From Faecalibacter macacae (GTDB taxonomy: Bacteria > Bacteroidota > Bacteroidia > Flavobacteriales > Weeksellaceae), in assembly GCF_003687725.1 (NCBI RefSeq), contig NZ_RDOJ01000002.1, positions 125,249-189,248 on the forward strand: a stretch of DNA of 64,000 bases. The letters run 5' to 3'. The notes beneath the pieces are model-generated. The model did not search any database. It was given only the letters and a program-made list of their open reading frames with translations, and was not told the origin of the DNA. A program made the translations under genes and the position numbers. Shown here piece by piece: positions 45,026 to 54,866 of this stretch; the first letter of the stretch is position 1; the number at the start of each line of letters is the position of its first letter.

Positions 45026-46795
45026 ATGAAAAGTTTTTTAGGTAGAGTATTATCTACAATCGTAGGTAACATCGCAACATTAAGTATTTTCGGAATACTA
45101 TTATTTTTATTAATCATTGTTTCTTCTATAAATTCACCAAGTCCGACTGTAAAAGATGGATCTGTATTAGAATTGACCTTCGAAGATGCTATTTTAGAAA
45201 GTGATATGGATAACGAAGTTTCATTTTTTGATCTATCTACACCTACAAAATTTTATTTACAAAACATTCTTCAAGCCATAGAAAAAGCAAAAACTGATGA
45301 TAATATAAAAGGTATCAGTTTAAAAATTGAAAATTTTAATGGTGGATTAACACAAGCTAGTGATATTAGAAAAGCTTTAGAAGATTTTAAAACTTCTGGA
45401 AAATTTGTGTACGCCTACTCTAATAACGCATCTCAATTATCATATTATTTAAATACTGTGGCAGATTCTGTTTATCAAAATCCACTTGGAGGTACTTTAT
45501 TACAAGGTATGAGTTCAGAAGTTATGTTCTACAAAAATGCAGGAGATAAATATGGTGTAGATTTTCAGGTAATTCGATACGGAGAATTCAAAAGTGCTGT
45601 TGAACCTTTTTTCAGAACCGATTTATCTGACGAAAATAAATTACAATTAAACTCTTTATTGGGTGACATTTGGGGGAATATTTCAAATGATATGGCTAAA
45701 TCAAGAAAAATTAATCCATTAAATTTTCAAACTATTACAGATAGTCTATATTCATATATTCCTGAAGTTGGTTTAAAGCATAAAATCTATGATAAAATCA
45801 TTCATGAAGCTGAATATGAAGATATATTATTCAAAAAATTAAACTTAAAAGCTAAAAGTAACAAAACTAATGGAGAAATTTTAGCAAAACATACAATTGG
45901 TATAAAAGAGTACTATAATACATACTCTGAAGATTCAAATTCTGATAAGATTGCTGTTTTATATGCTTCTGGAGAAATTACTGAAGGTGATGGTTTTGAT
46001 GGAATCCAATCTAAAACATATGTAAAAGCAATACGTGATATCGAGAAAAATAAAAATATTAAAGCATTAGTATTACGTGTAAATTCTCCTGGGGGAAGCG
46101 CTAATGCATCTGAAGAAATTTTATTTGAGTTAAGAAGATTAAAAGCTAAAATGCCTATTGTAGTTTCTTTTGGTGATGTGGCAGCTTCTGGAGGATATTA
46201 TATCGCTCAGGATTCTGACAAAATTTTCGCTCAACCAAATACTATTACAGGTTCGATTGGAGTATTCGGAATGATTCCAAATGCAAAAGAATTAGTTAAT
46301 AATATAGGTATAACAACTGATGGTGTAAAAACGAATGCTAATGCAGATCAATTAAAATCTATTTTCAATCCATTATCTTCTGATGCAGAAAAAATGATGA
46401 ACAGATCTGTTGTATTAGTATATGAAAAATTTGTAAACCACGTTGCAAGAAATAGAAAAATGACTTTTGAACAAGTAAATAAAATTGGTGGCGGTCGTGT
46501 ATGGTCAGGAACAAGTGCTAAACAAATAGGTTTAGTTGATGAATTTGGTGGATTAAATGATGCGTTAAAAGAAGCAGCTAAATTGGCTAAAATTGAAGAA
46601 TACAGTACAGAATCATTTCCAAAAAGAAAAGAAAGTATTGAAGAATTAATGGATAAACTTCAAGGTAATAATATTGAATCTAAAATCAAAAAAGAATTAG
46701 GAACAGATGCTGCTAAAATCTATTCAAGCCTTAAAACTATGAATCAACAAAAAGGAGTTCAAGCGCGTCTTCCTTTTGACATAAAAACTAATTAA
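45026..46795 (+). CDS. sppA: Signal peptide peptidase SppA, 67K type
   Basis: The product has 589 residues, the two-domain form. N-terminal membrane anchor (residues 14-34), catalytic Lys189 (RYGEFKSAVEPF) in the first domain and catalytic Ser388 (GDVAASGGYYIA) in the second, with VLRVNSPGGSANASEE between. It degrades leftover signal peptides in the inner membrane. Divergent partner of folK; terminator follows. Confidence 0.95.
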   Translation: MKSFLGRVLSTIVGNIATLSIFGILLFLLIIVSSINSPSPTVKDGSVLELTFEDAILESDMDNEVSFFDLSTPTKFYLQNILQAIEKAKTDDNIKGISLKIENFNGGLTQASDIRKALEDFKTSGKFVYAYSNNASQLSYYLNTVADSVYQNPLGGTLLQGMSSEVMFYKNAGDKYGVDFQVIRYGEFKSAVEPFFRTDLSDENKLQLNSLLGDIWGNISNDMAKSRKINPLNFQTITDSLYSYIPEVGLKHKIYDKIIHEAEYEDILFKKLNLKAKSNKTNGEILAKHTIGIKEYYNTYSEDSNSDKIAVLYASGEITEGDGFDGIQSKTYVKAIRDIEKNKNIKALVLRVNSPGGSANASEEILFELRRLKAKMPIVVSFGDVAASGGYYIAQDSDKIFAQPNTITGSIGVFGMIPNAKELVNNIGITTDGVKTNANADQLKSIFNPLSSDAEKMMNRSVVLVYEKFVNHVARNRKMTFEQVNKIGGGRVWSGTSAKQIGLVDEFGGLNDALKEAAKLAKIEEYSTESFPKRKESIEELMDKLQGNNIESKIKKELGTDAAKIYSSLKTMNQQKGVQARLPFDIKTN

Positions 46796-46801
46796 AAACT
46801 T

Positions 46802-46837
46802 AAAAAAGGGTTAAAAAATTTTTTAACCCTTTTTTTT
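46802..46837 (+). terminator. Terminator of sppA
   Basis: AAAAAAGGGTTAAAAAA with its complement, then T8. Confidence 0.82.
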
Positions 46838-46916
46838 GTTGAAAACTTTTTACTTTAGCTAAAAGTTTAGCGTCATAAAATGAATATTTATCTTTTATTT
46901 TGACTAAATTTTATCA

Positions 46917-46924
46917 TACTTTTG
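46917..46924 (+). promoter_or_regulatory. Promoter -7 element of the mre operon
   Basis: TACTTTTG, 36 bases before the mreB ATG. A TTG sits 14 bases upstream, too close for the usual spacing. Confidence 0.5.
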
Positions 46925-46960
46925 TAATTCATTAAATAAATACCAGATCTTTATCTTAAA

Positions 46961-47986
46961 ATGGGATTATTCGATTTTTTCACGCAAGAAATTGCAATTG
47001 ATTTAGGTACTGCTAACACATTAATTATTCATAATAATAAAGTAGTTGTTGACAGCCCATCGATTGTTGCTATACATAGAAGAACTAACAAAGTTATTGC
47101 TGTTGGAGACCAAGCAAAGCACATGCAAGGTAAAACACACGACGATATTAAAACTATTAGACCATTAAAAGATGGTGTAATTGCAGATTTTGAAGCGTCT
47201 GAGTTTATGCTTACAGAGTTCATTAAAAAAATTCCTGGAATTCAAGGAAAATTATTCTCTCCATCTTTACGAATGGTAATTTGTATTCCTTCAGGTATTA
47301 CTGAGGTTGAAAAACGTGCCGTAAAAGATTCATGTGCTAGAGTAAATGCCAAAGACGTTCGTTTAATTTACGAACCAATGGCAGCTGCAATTGGTGTTGG
47401 AATTGATATCCAACAACCAAAAGGTAATATGATTATTGATATAGGTGGTGGTACTACAGAAATTGCTGTTGTAGCTTTAGGAGGTATTGTTTGTGATAAA
47501 TCAGTTAAAATTGCTGGTGACGTTTTCACAAATGATATTGCATACTATTTAAGAACGCACCACAATTTATACATTGGTGAACGTACTGCTGAACGTGTTA
47601 AAATTGAAGTTGGAGCTGCTGTAGAAGAATTAGAGCACGCACCAGAAGATATGCCTGTACAAGGGCGTGACTTAATCACTGGTAAACCAAAAGAAATTAC
47701 AGTTAATTATAAAGAAATCGCTCGTGCGTTAGATAAATCTATCTTACGTATTGAAGATGGTGTTATGGAAACATTATCTCAAACTCCGCCAGAGTTAGCT
47801 GCCGATATTTATAATACAGGTATTTATATGGCCGGTGGAGGTTCTATGTTAAGAGGTTTAGATCAACGTATATCTAAAAAAACAGGATTACCTGTATTCT
47901 TAGCTGATGATCCTTTAAGAGCAGTTGTACGTGGTACAGGAATTGCCTTAAAAAACATTGACAAGTTTACTTTCTTAATGAAATAA
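46961..47986 (+). CDS. mreB: Rod shape-determining actin homologue MreB
   Basis: The product has 341 residues. Actin-like ATPase: IDLGTANTLIIHN (phosphate 1), VDSPSIVAI, IIDIGGGTTEIAVVALGGIV (phosphate 2) and MAGGGSMLRGLDQRI (adenosine). It forms membrane-bound filaments that guide lateral wall synthesis. First gene of mreB-mreC-mreD-mrdA-rodA. Confidence 0.98.
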   Translation: MGLFDFFTQEIAIDLGTANTLIIHNNKVVVDSPSIVAIHRRTNKVIAVGDQAKHMQGKTHDDIKTIRPLKDGVIADFEASEFMLTEFIKKIPGIQGKLFSPSLRMVICIPSGITEVEKRAVKDSCARVNAKDVRLIYEPMAAAIGVGIDIQQPKGNMIIDIGGGTTEIAVVALGGIVCDKSVKIAGDVFTNDIAYYLRTHHNLYIGERTAERVKIEVGAAVEELEHAPEDMPVQGRDLITGKPKEITVNYKEIARALDKSILRIEDGVMETLSQTPPELAADIYNTGIYMAGGGSMLRGLDQRISKKTGLPVFLADDPLRAVVRGTGIALKNIDKFTFLMK

Positions 47987-48008
47987 AAATATTTAAAGAT
48001 CTAGAGCA

Positions 48009-48857
48009 ATGCAATATATTCTAAATGCTATTAGAAAAAATGGTGTATTTATTATTTTCGTGTTTTTGGAATTTATAGCATTGTTTTTAGTCTTTAGAAA
48101 AAACATCTATCACGAAACTATTCTAGCTGAAGCAAGTACATCTTTTACAGGCTTCACTAACGATAAAATAGCTGCTGTTACAAACTTTGTTAACTTACCT
48201 ACAACAAATCAAGAATTACAGGAAGAAAACGCTATGCTTCGTGAACGTTTAGTACACTTAGGTATTAAAGACGCCCGCACAAAGAAATTTACAAAAGTTG
48301 ATTCTTTAGGATATCAACAAACTTTTTCATTTATACCTGCTGATGTTATCAATAATTCGTTAGCTAAAACTCAGAACTACATCACGATAGATAAAGGTCG
48401 TAAAAATGGTATTGAGAAAGGTGATGGTATCATTACCAATAAAGGTGTAATTGGTATTATTACTTTTGCTGGACAAAACTACTCGAGAGCGATTTCATTG
48501 CTAAATAAAGATATTCGTGTAAATGCACGTATCAAAGGAAATGAATATTTTGGTACTTTATTATGGGATGGTAAAGATGCACGTTATGCACAACTAACTG
48601 AAATTCCTAAATATATTAAAGTAAACAAAGGAGATACAATCGAAACTGATGGTAAATCTCCAGTATTCCCAGAAGGATTAATGATTGGTACTGTAATTAG
48701 TAAAACTAATGACAACGTAACAGGTGAATTAAAAATTCAAGTTAAATTAAAACAAGATTTTGGTAATTTATCTCATGCATACGTCGTTACGAATCTTAAT
48801 AAAATCGAAATCAAACAAGTTGAAAAATCTGACACAATTATAAACAATGTACAATAA
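48009..48857 (+). CDS. mreC: Rod shape-determining protein MreC
   Basis: The product has 282 residues. One membrane helix (about 14-28), a coiled coil (LPTTNQELQEENAMLRERLVHLG), then the two beta-barrel periplasmic part (QNYITIDKGRKNGIEKGDGI, GVIGIITFAGQNYS, GTLLWDGKDARYAQLTEIPKYI). It activates the RodA-PBP2 pair. It starts 22 bases after mreB and overlaps mreD by 11 bases. Confidence 0.95.
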   Translation: MQYILNAIRKNGVFIIFVFLEFIALFLVFRKNIYHETILAEASTSFTGFTNDKIAAVTNFVNLPTTNQELQEENAMLRERLVHLGIKDARTKKFTKVDSLGYQQTFSFIPADVINNSLAKTQNYITIDKGRKNGIEKGDGIITNKGVIGIITFAGQNYSRAISLLNKDIRVNARIKGNEYFGTLLWDGKDARYAQLTEIPKYIKVNKGDTIETDGKSPVFPEGLMIGTVISKTNDNVTGELKIQVKLKQDFGNLSHAYVVTNLNKIEIKQVEKSDTIINNVQ

Positions 48858-49362
48858 GGATTTTTTTATAAATATTTTCACAATTATATTATTAGCTTTA
48901 GCTCAAGTATTTGTATTTAATCATATCAATTTTCTTGGAAGCTATCAGCCTTATATATATGTTGTATTTGTGTTATTTTACCCACCTTACCAAAGCAGAT
49001 ATCTTTTAATTTTATTAGCCTTTTTATTAGGTCTATCGATTGATATTTTAGAATATTCTGGTGGAATTCATGCTTTTGCTTTAACATTGATAGCATTCTA
49101 TAGAAATTTAATAATAAAATTATTAGCAGGAAAAGTGAATTTTGAAATGGAATATTTCAATTTCAATTCATTCAGTTTTTCACAATGGATATTCTATTTA
49201 GCTATTTTGATTATTTTCCATCATTCTGTTTTATTACTTTTAGAAAATTTCAAATTCACAGGAATTCTAACTGTATTAACAAATGCACTAATTAGTGCAG
49301 GTATAACCTTTATTTTTGTTTTTATTTATAAGATTTTATTCAAAAATAAAATTCTGATATGA
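48847..49362 (+). CDS. mreD: Rod shape-determining protein MreD
   Basis: The product has 171 residues with about five membrane helices. Sequence similarity is low as usual for MreD; the pattern (FLGSYQPYIYVVFVLFYPP, LAFLLGLSIDILEYSGGIHAFALTLIAF) and the place between mreC and mrdA make the call. It overlaps mrdA by 4 bases (ATGA). Confidence 0.92.
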   Translation: MYNKDFFINIFTIILLALAQVFVFNHINFLGSYQPYIYVVFVLFYPPYQSRYLLILLAFLLGLSIDILEYSGGIHAFALTLIAFYRNLIIKLLAGKVNFEMEYFNFNSFSFSQWIFYLAILIIFHHSVLLLLENFKFTGILTVLTNALISAGITFIFVFIYKILFKNKILI

Positions 49363-51293
49363 AAAAACTCTTAGTCGTATATACATTAATCCTATTTATA
49401 GTTTTTCTTTTTATAGGTCGACTTGCGTACTTACAACTTTTCACGGACAGATATAAATTGAATGCCTTCAATACCTCTATCAAACAAGAAATTATCTACC
49501 CAAACCGTGGTGATATTCTTGACCGAAATGGAAAGTTATTAGTATCAAATACATACTCATACGAATTAAATGTCCTTCCAATGAAAATTGGAGAAAATTT
49601 TGATACAGTAAAGTTTTCAAATTTAGTAGGTGTAACTACAAAACAATTTGATTCAATCATCAATACAATTACAAAGACTGATGGTTTTAAAAAATTGTCT
49701 CCTTATCCTTTCAAAAAAAATATATCTCGCGAAGATTATGCTCGTATGCAAGAGCAACTTTACTTATACCCTGCATTTAGTATCATAAAACGTCCTGAAC
49801 GTAAGTATATGGTAGAAACTGCCGGAAATATTTTAGGATATATCAACGAAGCAAATCCATCATACATTAAATCTGATTCTACCTATTATCAACCTGGAGA
49901 TTTCGTTGGAATTACTGGTGTTGAAAAATCGTATGAGAAAGATTTAAGAGGAGTAAAAGGTATAAAAAACTGGATTGTAGACCGTACAATGAATGTTGTA
50001 GGTCCATACAAAGATGGACAATACGACAGGCAAGTAAAAAGTGGCAAAACAATTCACTTAACTATTGATTATAGATTACAAGAATTAGCCGAACAAATGT
50101 TGCAAAACAAGCGTGGAGCTATTGTTGCACTTGATCCAAATAGTGGTGAGATTTTAGCCTTAGCTTCTGCTCCAACAATTAATCCTAACCATTTCTTAGA
50201 TTCAAAACTTAGAAATGCTTTGATTAATGATTCCATTTCAAAACCAACTTTCGATAGAGCTTTACAAGGTACTTATCCTCCAGGTTCAACATTCAAGATG
50301 TTAACAGCATTAGCTGGTTTACAAATGGGAACAATGACTGATTCTACAACTTACACATGTAAACATGGTTTTAGATATGGTCGTATGAAAATTGGTTGTC
50401 ACTGTGGAAGATATTATTCACCTCAAAACTTAGAATATGCTATCGGTAAATCGTGTAACAACTATTTCTCTGAAGCTTATCGCGATATTGTAAGAAAAAA
50501 CCCAAATGATTATACAGAAGGTATGAACGAATGGGCGAATATTATGAATAGTTTTGGTTTAGGAAAATTCATGGGTACTGATTTACCTGTTGGTAACAAA
50601 GGTTTAATTCCTACCGGAGATTTCTATGACGATCGTTTTGGAGAAGGTGTTTGGAATCCTTACCGAATTATATTCAACGGTATGGGACAAGGTGATATTA
50701 ATACAACTCCGCTGCAAATGGCAAATTTTGCCGCTGCAATTGCTAATAAAGGATTCTTTTTCACGCCTCATATTGTTCATAAAATTGAAGGTCAACCATT
50801 AAAAGATTCAAACTTTATTGTTCCAAAGAAAACTTTAGTTGATCAAAAACATTTCGAAACCATATTGCGTGGAATGAGAAATGTATTTACAATGGGTACA
50901 GCAAGAGCTTTAAGCGTTAGAGATTACGAACAATTAGGTAAAACAGGAACATCTCAAAACTCGCAAGGACAAGATCACTCGTTATTTGTTTTGATTGCAC
51001 CTGCCGATAAACCAAAAATTGTAGTTGCTGCAATTGTAGAAAATGCACATTACGGTGCAACTTGGGCTGGTCCTATGACAAGTTTAGTTGCCGAATTATA
51101 TATAACTGATACCATCAAGCGTCAACCAATGTTGACTAAGATGAAAAACGGAAGTTTCCAAGGCGAATATAATCGTCAGTGGATTAATTACCTAAAAAGA
51201 AAAGGTTTATATATAGAACCTGTAAAAAAAGATAGTACCGTAACTTTAAAGAAAGATAGCATTGAGCCAAAACAGATTATTACAAGGAATTGA
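49359..51293 (+). CDS. mrdA: Penicillin-binding protein 2 (elongation transpeptidase)
   Basis: The product has 644 residues. Membrane anchor (5-25), dimerisation domain with PNRGDILDRNGKLL, and transpeptidase domain with SxxK Ser310-Lys313 (PPGSTFK), SxN Ser365-Asn367 (GKSCNNYF) and KTG 528-530. A Cys/His cluster (C334, C347, H348, C349) before the SxN motif may bind zinc, as reported for some other PBP2. It cross-links peptidoglycan with RodA. Confidence 0.97.
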   Translation: MKKLLVVYTLILFIVFLFIGRLAYLQLFTDRYKLNAFNTSIKQEIIYPNRGDILDRNGKLLVSNTYSYELNVLPMKIGENFDTVKFSNLVGVTTKQFDSIINTITKTDGFKKLSPYPFKKNISREDYARMQEQLYLYPAFSIIKRPERKYMVETAGNILGYINEANPSYIKSDSTYYQPGDFVGITGVEKSYEKDLRGVKGIKNWIVDRTMNVVGPYKDGQYDRQVKSGKTIHLTIDYRLQELAEQMLQNKRGAIVALDPNSGEILALASAPTINPNHFLDSKLRNALINDSISKPTFDRALQGTYPPGSTFKMLTALAGLQMGTMTDSTTYTCKHGFRYGRMKIGCHCGRYYSPQNLEYAIGKSCNNYFSEAYRDIVRKNPNDYTEGMNEWANIMNSFGLGKFMGTDLPVGNKGLIPTGDFYDDRFGEGVWNPYRIIFNGMGQGDINTTPLQMANFAAAIANKGFFFTPHIVHKIEGQPLKDSNFIVPKKTLVDQKHFETILRGMRNVFTMGTARALSVRDYEQLGKTGTSQNSQGQDHSLFVLIAPADKPKIVVAAIVENAHYGATWAGPMTSLVAELYITDTIKRQPMLTKMKNGSFQGEYNRQWINYLKRKGLYIEPVKKDSTVTLKKDSIEPKQIITRN

Positions 51294-52806
51294 TTGGACA
51301 GTAATTATACTGGGATTAATTCTTTTAATCTTTGGAATAATGAATGTCTACAGTGTGGATAGTGAACGTGGAATCAAACAAATAATTTGGTTCACACTTG
51401 GTATGGGAATGATTTTAGGAATGATTATCATTAGTGGTAATAACCGAAATTTTTTCGAAACCTATTCACCAGTTATTTATATAATTTCAGTACTTCTACT
51501 CGTTGGGGTACTTATTGTCGGAAAAGAAATTAATGGTGCAAAAGCTTGGTATAGCTTCGGACCGGTATCATTACAGCCTGCTGAATTCGCTAAGATTGGA
51601 ACCTCGTTATTAATTGCTAATTTAATAAATCATTCCAGTGCTAATCTTAAAGATATCACTTTTTTAGGTAAAATTGCTTTAATTGTAATTATACCAATTG
51701 CTTTAATTTTAATGCAACCCGATTTAGGATCAGTTATCATATTCTGTTCTCTATCAATACCATTGTATAGAGAAGGATTTCATCCAATGATTATTCTAAG
51801 TCCTATTATCGCTTTAATTATTTTCCTAATTTCAATTGTACAAATTCCATTTTATGTACTTTTAGTCTTTGGATTTATAGTATTAGTAATTGCTTTATTA
51901 GTCTTATCGTTTAATTATAATAAAGAGATTGAAGATGCATGTTACGGCTCGTTAATTGGCCTATTTATCTTCTTTTTATTACTAATTGGATCAGCATATA
52001 TAATTGGGCATTTTGATGAAGAAACACGTTTAGGTTTTGGACATTTATTCCCAAATAAAGCCTTATATTTTAGTGAACCTATATTCTTTAATACATTAAT
52101 TTTTGGTGGATTCGGAGCTTTTATTTCAATTATTCCAGTTATCATCATGAAACTTTCATATGAAAAGGAAACAAGTTCATCTCCATTCAAATTACAATCA
52201 GGAGTTGCAGCGAATGTAATGACGGTTAGTATTATCACATCAATCGTTGTTTTATTATTTACAAGTACAATTAGTTTTATATCTCCTATCATTTTCGAAA
52301 AATTACCAAAACACCAAAAAGAACGTGTAATGGTATTGTATGAAGGTGAAGCAAAATATCGTGATACTTCTGGCTATAACTTATTATATTCTAAAACGGC
52401 AATTGGTTCTGGAGAATTATTCGGAAAAGGATATAACCAAGGAACAATCAAAAAAGGACGATTTGTGCCAGAACAATGGACTGATTATATTTTCTGTACT
52501 GTTGGTGAAGAATGGGGTTTTGCAGGAAGCGTAGGTGTAGTAATTTTATATGCACTTTTTATAGGTCGACTGTTTTACATAGCAGAAAATCAAAAGAATA
52601 AATTTGCACGATTCTACGGTTATTCCGTAGCATCCATTTTATTCTTCCACTACTTTATTAACATTGCAATGGTTATGGGATTATTCCCAACAGTAGGTAT
52701 TCCGTTACCATTCTTTAGCTACGGAGGAAGTTCGCTTTGGGGATTCACGATATTAATCGGAATTTTCTTAATTATTAATTATAGACAAAATCAAAGTTTG
52801 ATTTAA
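51262..52806 (+). CDS. rodA: Rod shape peptidoglycan glycosyltransferase RodA, enlarged form
   Basis: The product has 514 residues against about 370 in E. coli. SEDS core motifs are present: KAWYSFGPVSLQPAEFAKIG, MQPDLGSVIIF, YNLLYSKTAIGSGELFGKGYNQGT, VPEQWTDYIFCTVGEEWGF and IPLPFFSYGGSS. Between QPDLG and the KERV loop there are about 210 residues instead of about 55, with roughly four extra hydrophobic segments. The start is TTG, overlapping mrdA by 32 bases; no ATG lies before the first membrane helix. Confidence 0.93.
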   Translation: MSQNRLLQGIDWTVIILGLILLIFGIMNVYSVDSERGIKQIIWFTLGMGMILGMIIISGNNRNFFETYSPVIYIISVLLLVGVLIVGKEINGAKAWYSFGPVSLQPAEFAKIGTSLLIANLINHSSANLKDITFLGKIALIVIIPIALILMQPDLGSVIIFCSLSIPLYREGFHPMIILSPIIALIIFLISIVQIPFYVLLVFGFIVLVIALLVLSFNYNKEIEDACYGSLIGLFIFFLLLIGSAYIIGHFDEETRLGFGHLFPNKALYFSEPIFFNTLIFGGFGAFISIIPVIIMKLSYEKETSSSPFKLQSGVAANVMTVSIITSIVVLLFTSTISFISPIIFEKLPKHQKERVMVLYEGEAKYRDTSGYNLLYSKTAIGSGELFGKGYNQGTIKKGRFVPEQWTDYIFCTVGEEWGFAGSVGVVILYALFIGRLFYIAENQKNKFARFYGYSVASILFFHYFINIAMVMGLFPTVGIPLPFFSYGGSSLWGFTILIGIFLIINYRQNQSLI

Positions 52807-52835
52807 AATCATCTTTTATTTATATTTTACTCAAT

Positions 52836-52867
52836 AAAAAACTCGATTCTATAGAATCGAGTTTTTT
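52836..52867. terminator. Bidirectional terminator after rodA
   Basis: Perfect 30-base palindrome (AAAAACTCGATTCTA and complement) between convergent rodA and GNAT genes. Confidence 0.87.
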
Positions 52868-52890
52868 ACTTTTTATACTTATATATTTCA

Positions 52891-53343
52891 TCAAAAATTG
52901 ATGGAAACATTCACCCATTCTGAGTCAAAATCAGCATTGTATTTTTTATAAAAATTAATAGCAGGTTCGTTCCAATCTAAAACTTGCCACACCATTCCGT
53001 TATATTTTTTTTCTTTCGCGTAAGCGATTAATTCATCCAAAAGTAACTTTCCTAATCCAGTTCCACGCATCGATTCTGTTACGATTAAATCTTCCAAATA
53101 CAATCTTCGACCTTTCCATGTAGAATATCGGTCATAATGCAGAGCAATTCCTACAATTACACCATCAACAACTGCAACTAAAGATCCCCAAACTGGATTT
53201 ACACCAAATCCACATTCTTCCATTTCTTCTAAAGAAACTGTAACCTCATCAGGTGCTTTTTCATAAAGTGCTAATTCTTTAATTAACTCTAAAATTCGAG
53301 GACAATCTTCCTTAACTGCTTCTCTAATGATAACATTTTCCAT
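52891..53343 (-). CDS. GNAT family N-acetyltransferase
   Basis: The product has 150 residues. GNAT fold: IREAVKEDCPRILELIKELA, LYLEDLIVTESMRGTGLGKLLLDELI (acetyl-CoA binding R/Q-x-x-G-x-G/A) and VLDWNEPAINFYKKYNADF. The pattern with KAPDEVTV resembles diamine acetyltransferase-like members. Substrate not assigned. Confidence 0.9.
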   Translation of the reverse strand: MENVIIREAVKEDCPRILELIKELALYEKAPDEVTVSLEEMEECGFGVNPVWGSLVAVVDGVIVGIALHYDRYSTWKGRRLYLEDLIVTESMRGTGLGKLLLDELIAYAKEKKYNGMVWQVLDWNEPAINFYKKYNADFDSEWVNVSINF

Positions 53344-53401
53344 ATAGTAGTATAGTATTTAATTTTTAATGAATTTCATGATAAAACAACTAACATATAA
53401 A

Positions 53402-54769
53402 TTATATTGTCATTCCAATTTCAATTCCCTTAATACGACGATATAATTCCGTTGCGTAATTATCCGTCATTCCAGATACATAATCTAAAATCCCCATCAC
53501 CTTTTGATATTTGGAACCTTTTTCATATAAAAACTGATTAGGAACTAATTTTAAGGCCTTTTTCTCAAAAGATTTACGATGAGCCTCATCTTTTAAAATT
53601 GGTGGAATAAATTGTGACAATAATTCAGACATTACATTATAACCTGCATTTTCAATTTCTAAAACTGAACGGTGATTATAAATATTTTCACGAGAAAAGC
53701 GTTGAATTTCAGTTAAAACTTTTTTTGTTTCGTTTACAGTTTCATCTTTAATAATATCTAATAAAGCCGTTTTAAATTCTCCCTTTACAATTGATTCAAA
53801 ATTTTGTTGATATACTTCAACAGATTTCTGAGTCAAAAGATTAATCGACTTTGCTCTTAAATAAGCAATTCTATCATTCTTATCAGAAATAGCTTTTAAA
53901 GTAACTTTTGTTTTCTCAATTTGTTCTGGATTCAGAGATTCTACTAAATTCAAGAATAATCTTTTACACTTATCATGATCAATAATTCCTAATCGTTGCG
54001 AATCTTCCACATCAATAATACTATAACATATATCATCAGCTGCTTCAACTAACCATACAAATGGATGACGTTTGAATATAATTGGCGAATCGGACTCTTG
54101 AATCATACTTGTTTTTACAGCAATTGTTTGAAAAACATCTTTTTGAGCCTGAAAAAATCCAAACTTTTTGCGGTGTAATTGAGATTTATCTTTTGCTATA
54201 GATTCACAAGGATATTTAGCAATCGAAGCTAATGTTGAATATGTTAAACGCAATCCACCTTCTGATTTCCCATTTTGTTGCTGCGTCAAAATTCTAATAG
54301 CATTAGCATTTCCTTCAAAATTGATTAAATCAGCCCATTCAGCTTCAGTAAAAAAAGGTTTTAATTCGTCTTCATGACGATCAAAATAAGAAGCGATCGC
54401 ATCCTCACCAGAATGACCAAATGCTGGATTTCCGATATCGTGACATAAACAAGCAGCCGAGATTACATCGTGTAAACTATAATTGTAAAAATCGTATGAT
54501 TGATCTGACAACTGATAGTTTTCTTTGACAAATTTTCCGACCAAATTCCCCATCGAACGACCAACTGAAGAAACCTCTAAGGAATGCGTTAAGCGATTAT
54601 GTACAAAAACACTTCCTGGTAATGGGAATACTTGCGTTTTGTTCTGTAAACGACGGAAAGCAGACGAAAAGATAATACGATCATAATCGCGCTGATACTC
54701 AGAACGTGCATCTGATGTATCGTTCGAATTACTGCGTTGATTAGTATATATGTGATTTAAAATATCCAT
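53402..54769 (-). CDS. dgt: Deoxyguanosinetriphosphate triphosphohydrolase-like protein
   Basis: The product has 455 residues. HD-domain dNTPase: RSEYQRDYDRIIFSSAFRRLQNKTQVFPL, NRLTHSLEVSSVGR, the metal site CHDIGNPAFGHSGEDAI and VEAADDICYSIIDVED. It removes triphosphate from dNTPs and may control the dNTP pool or act against phage. Located 58 bases before the GNAT gene on the same strand. Confidence 0.95.
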   Translation of the reverse strand: MDILNHIYTNQRSNSNDTSDARSEYQRDYDRIIFSSAFRRLQNKTQVFPLPGSVFVHNRLTHSLEVSSVGRSMGNLVGKFVKENYQLSDQSYDFYNYSLHDVISAACLCHDIGNPAFGHSGEDAIASYFDRHEDELKPFFTEAEWADLINFEGNANAIRILTQQQNGKSEGGLRLTYSTLASIAKYPCESIAKDKSQLHRKKFGFFQAQKDVFQTIAVKTSMIQESDSPIIFKRHPFVWLVEAADDICYSIIDVEDSQRLGIIDHDKCKRLFLNLVESLNPEQIEKTKVTLKAISDKNDRIAYLRAKSINLLTQKSVEVYQQNFESIVKGEFKTALLDIIKDETVNETKKVLTEIQRFSRENIYNHRSVLEIENAGYNVMSELLSQFIPPILKDEAHRKSFEKKALKLVPNQFLYEKGSKYQKVMGILDYVSGMTDNYATELYRRIKGIEIGMTI

Positions 54770-54812
54770 AGAATAAAATAGAAAACTAAATTAAGGATTA
54801 TTGTTTAGCTAT

Positions 54813-54851
54813 AAAAAGAAAAATCCAGACTGAATAATATCAATCTGGATT
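54813..54851 (-). terminator. Terminator of the lemA-TPM operon
   Basis: AATCCAGA / TCTGGATT stem with a 14-base loop and T-rich tail on the minus strand, 16 bases after the stop. Confidence 0.7.
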
Positions 54852-54866
54852 ATATATTTTGAGAGA

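Noticed and set aside
53402-54769. dgt as a phage-defence gene island
   Set aside because: dGTPase-like genes can act in defence, but this copy sits among core genes with no other defence genes; housekeeping role is more likely.
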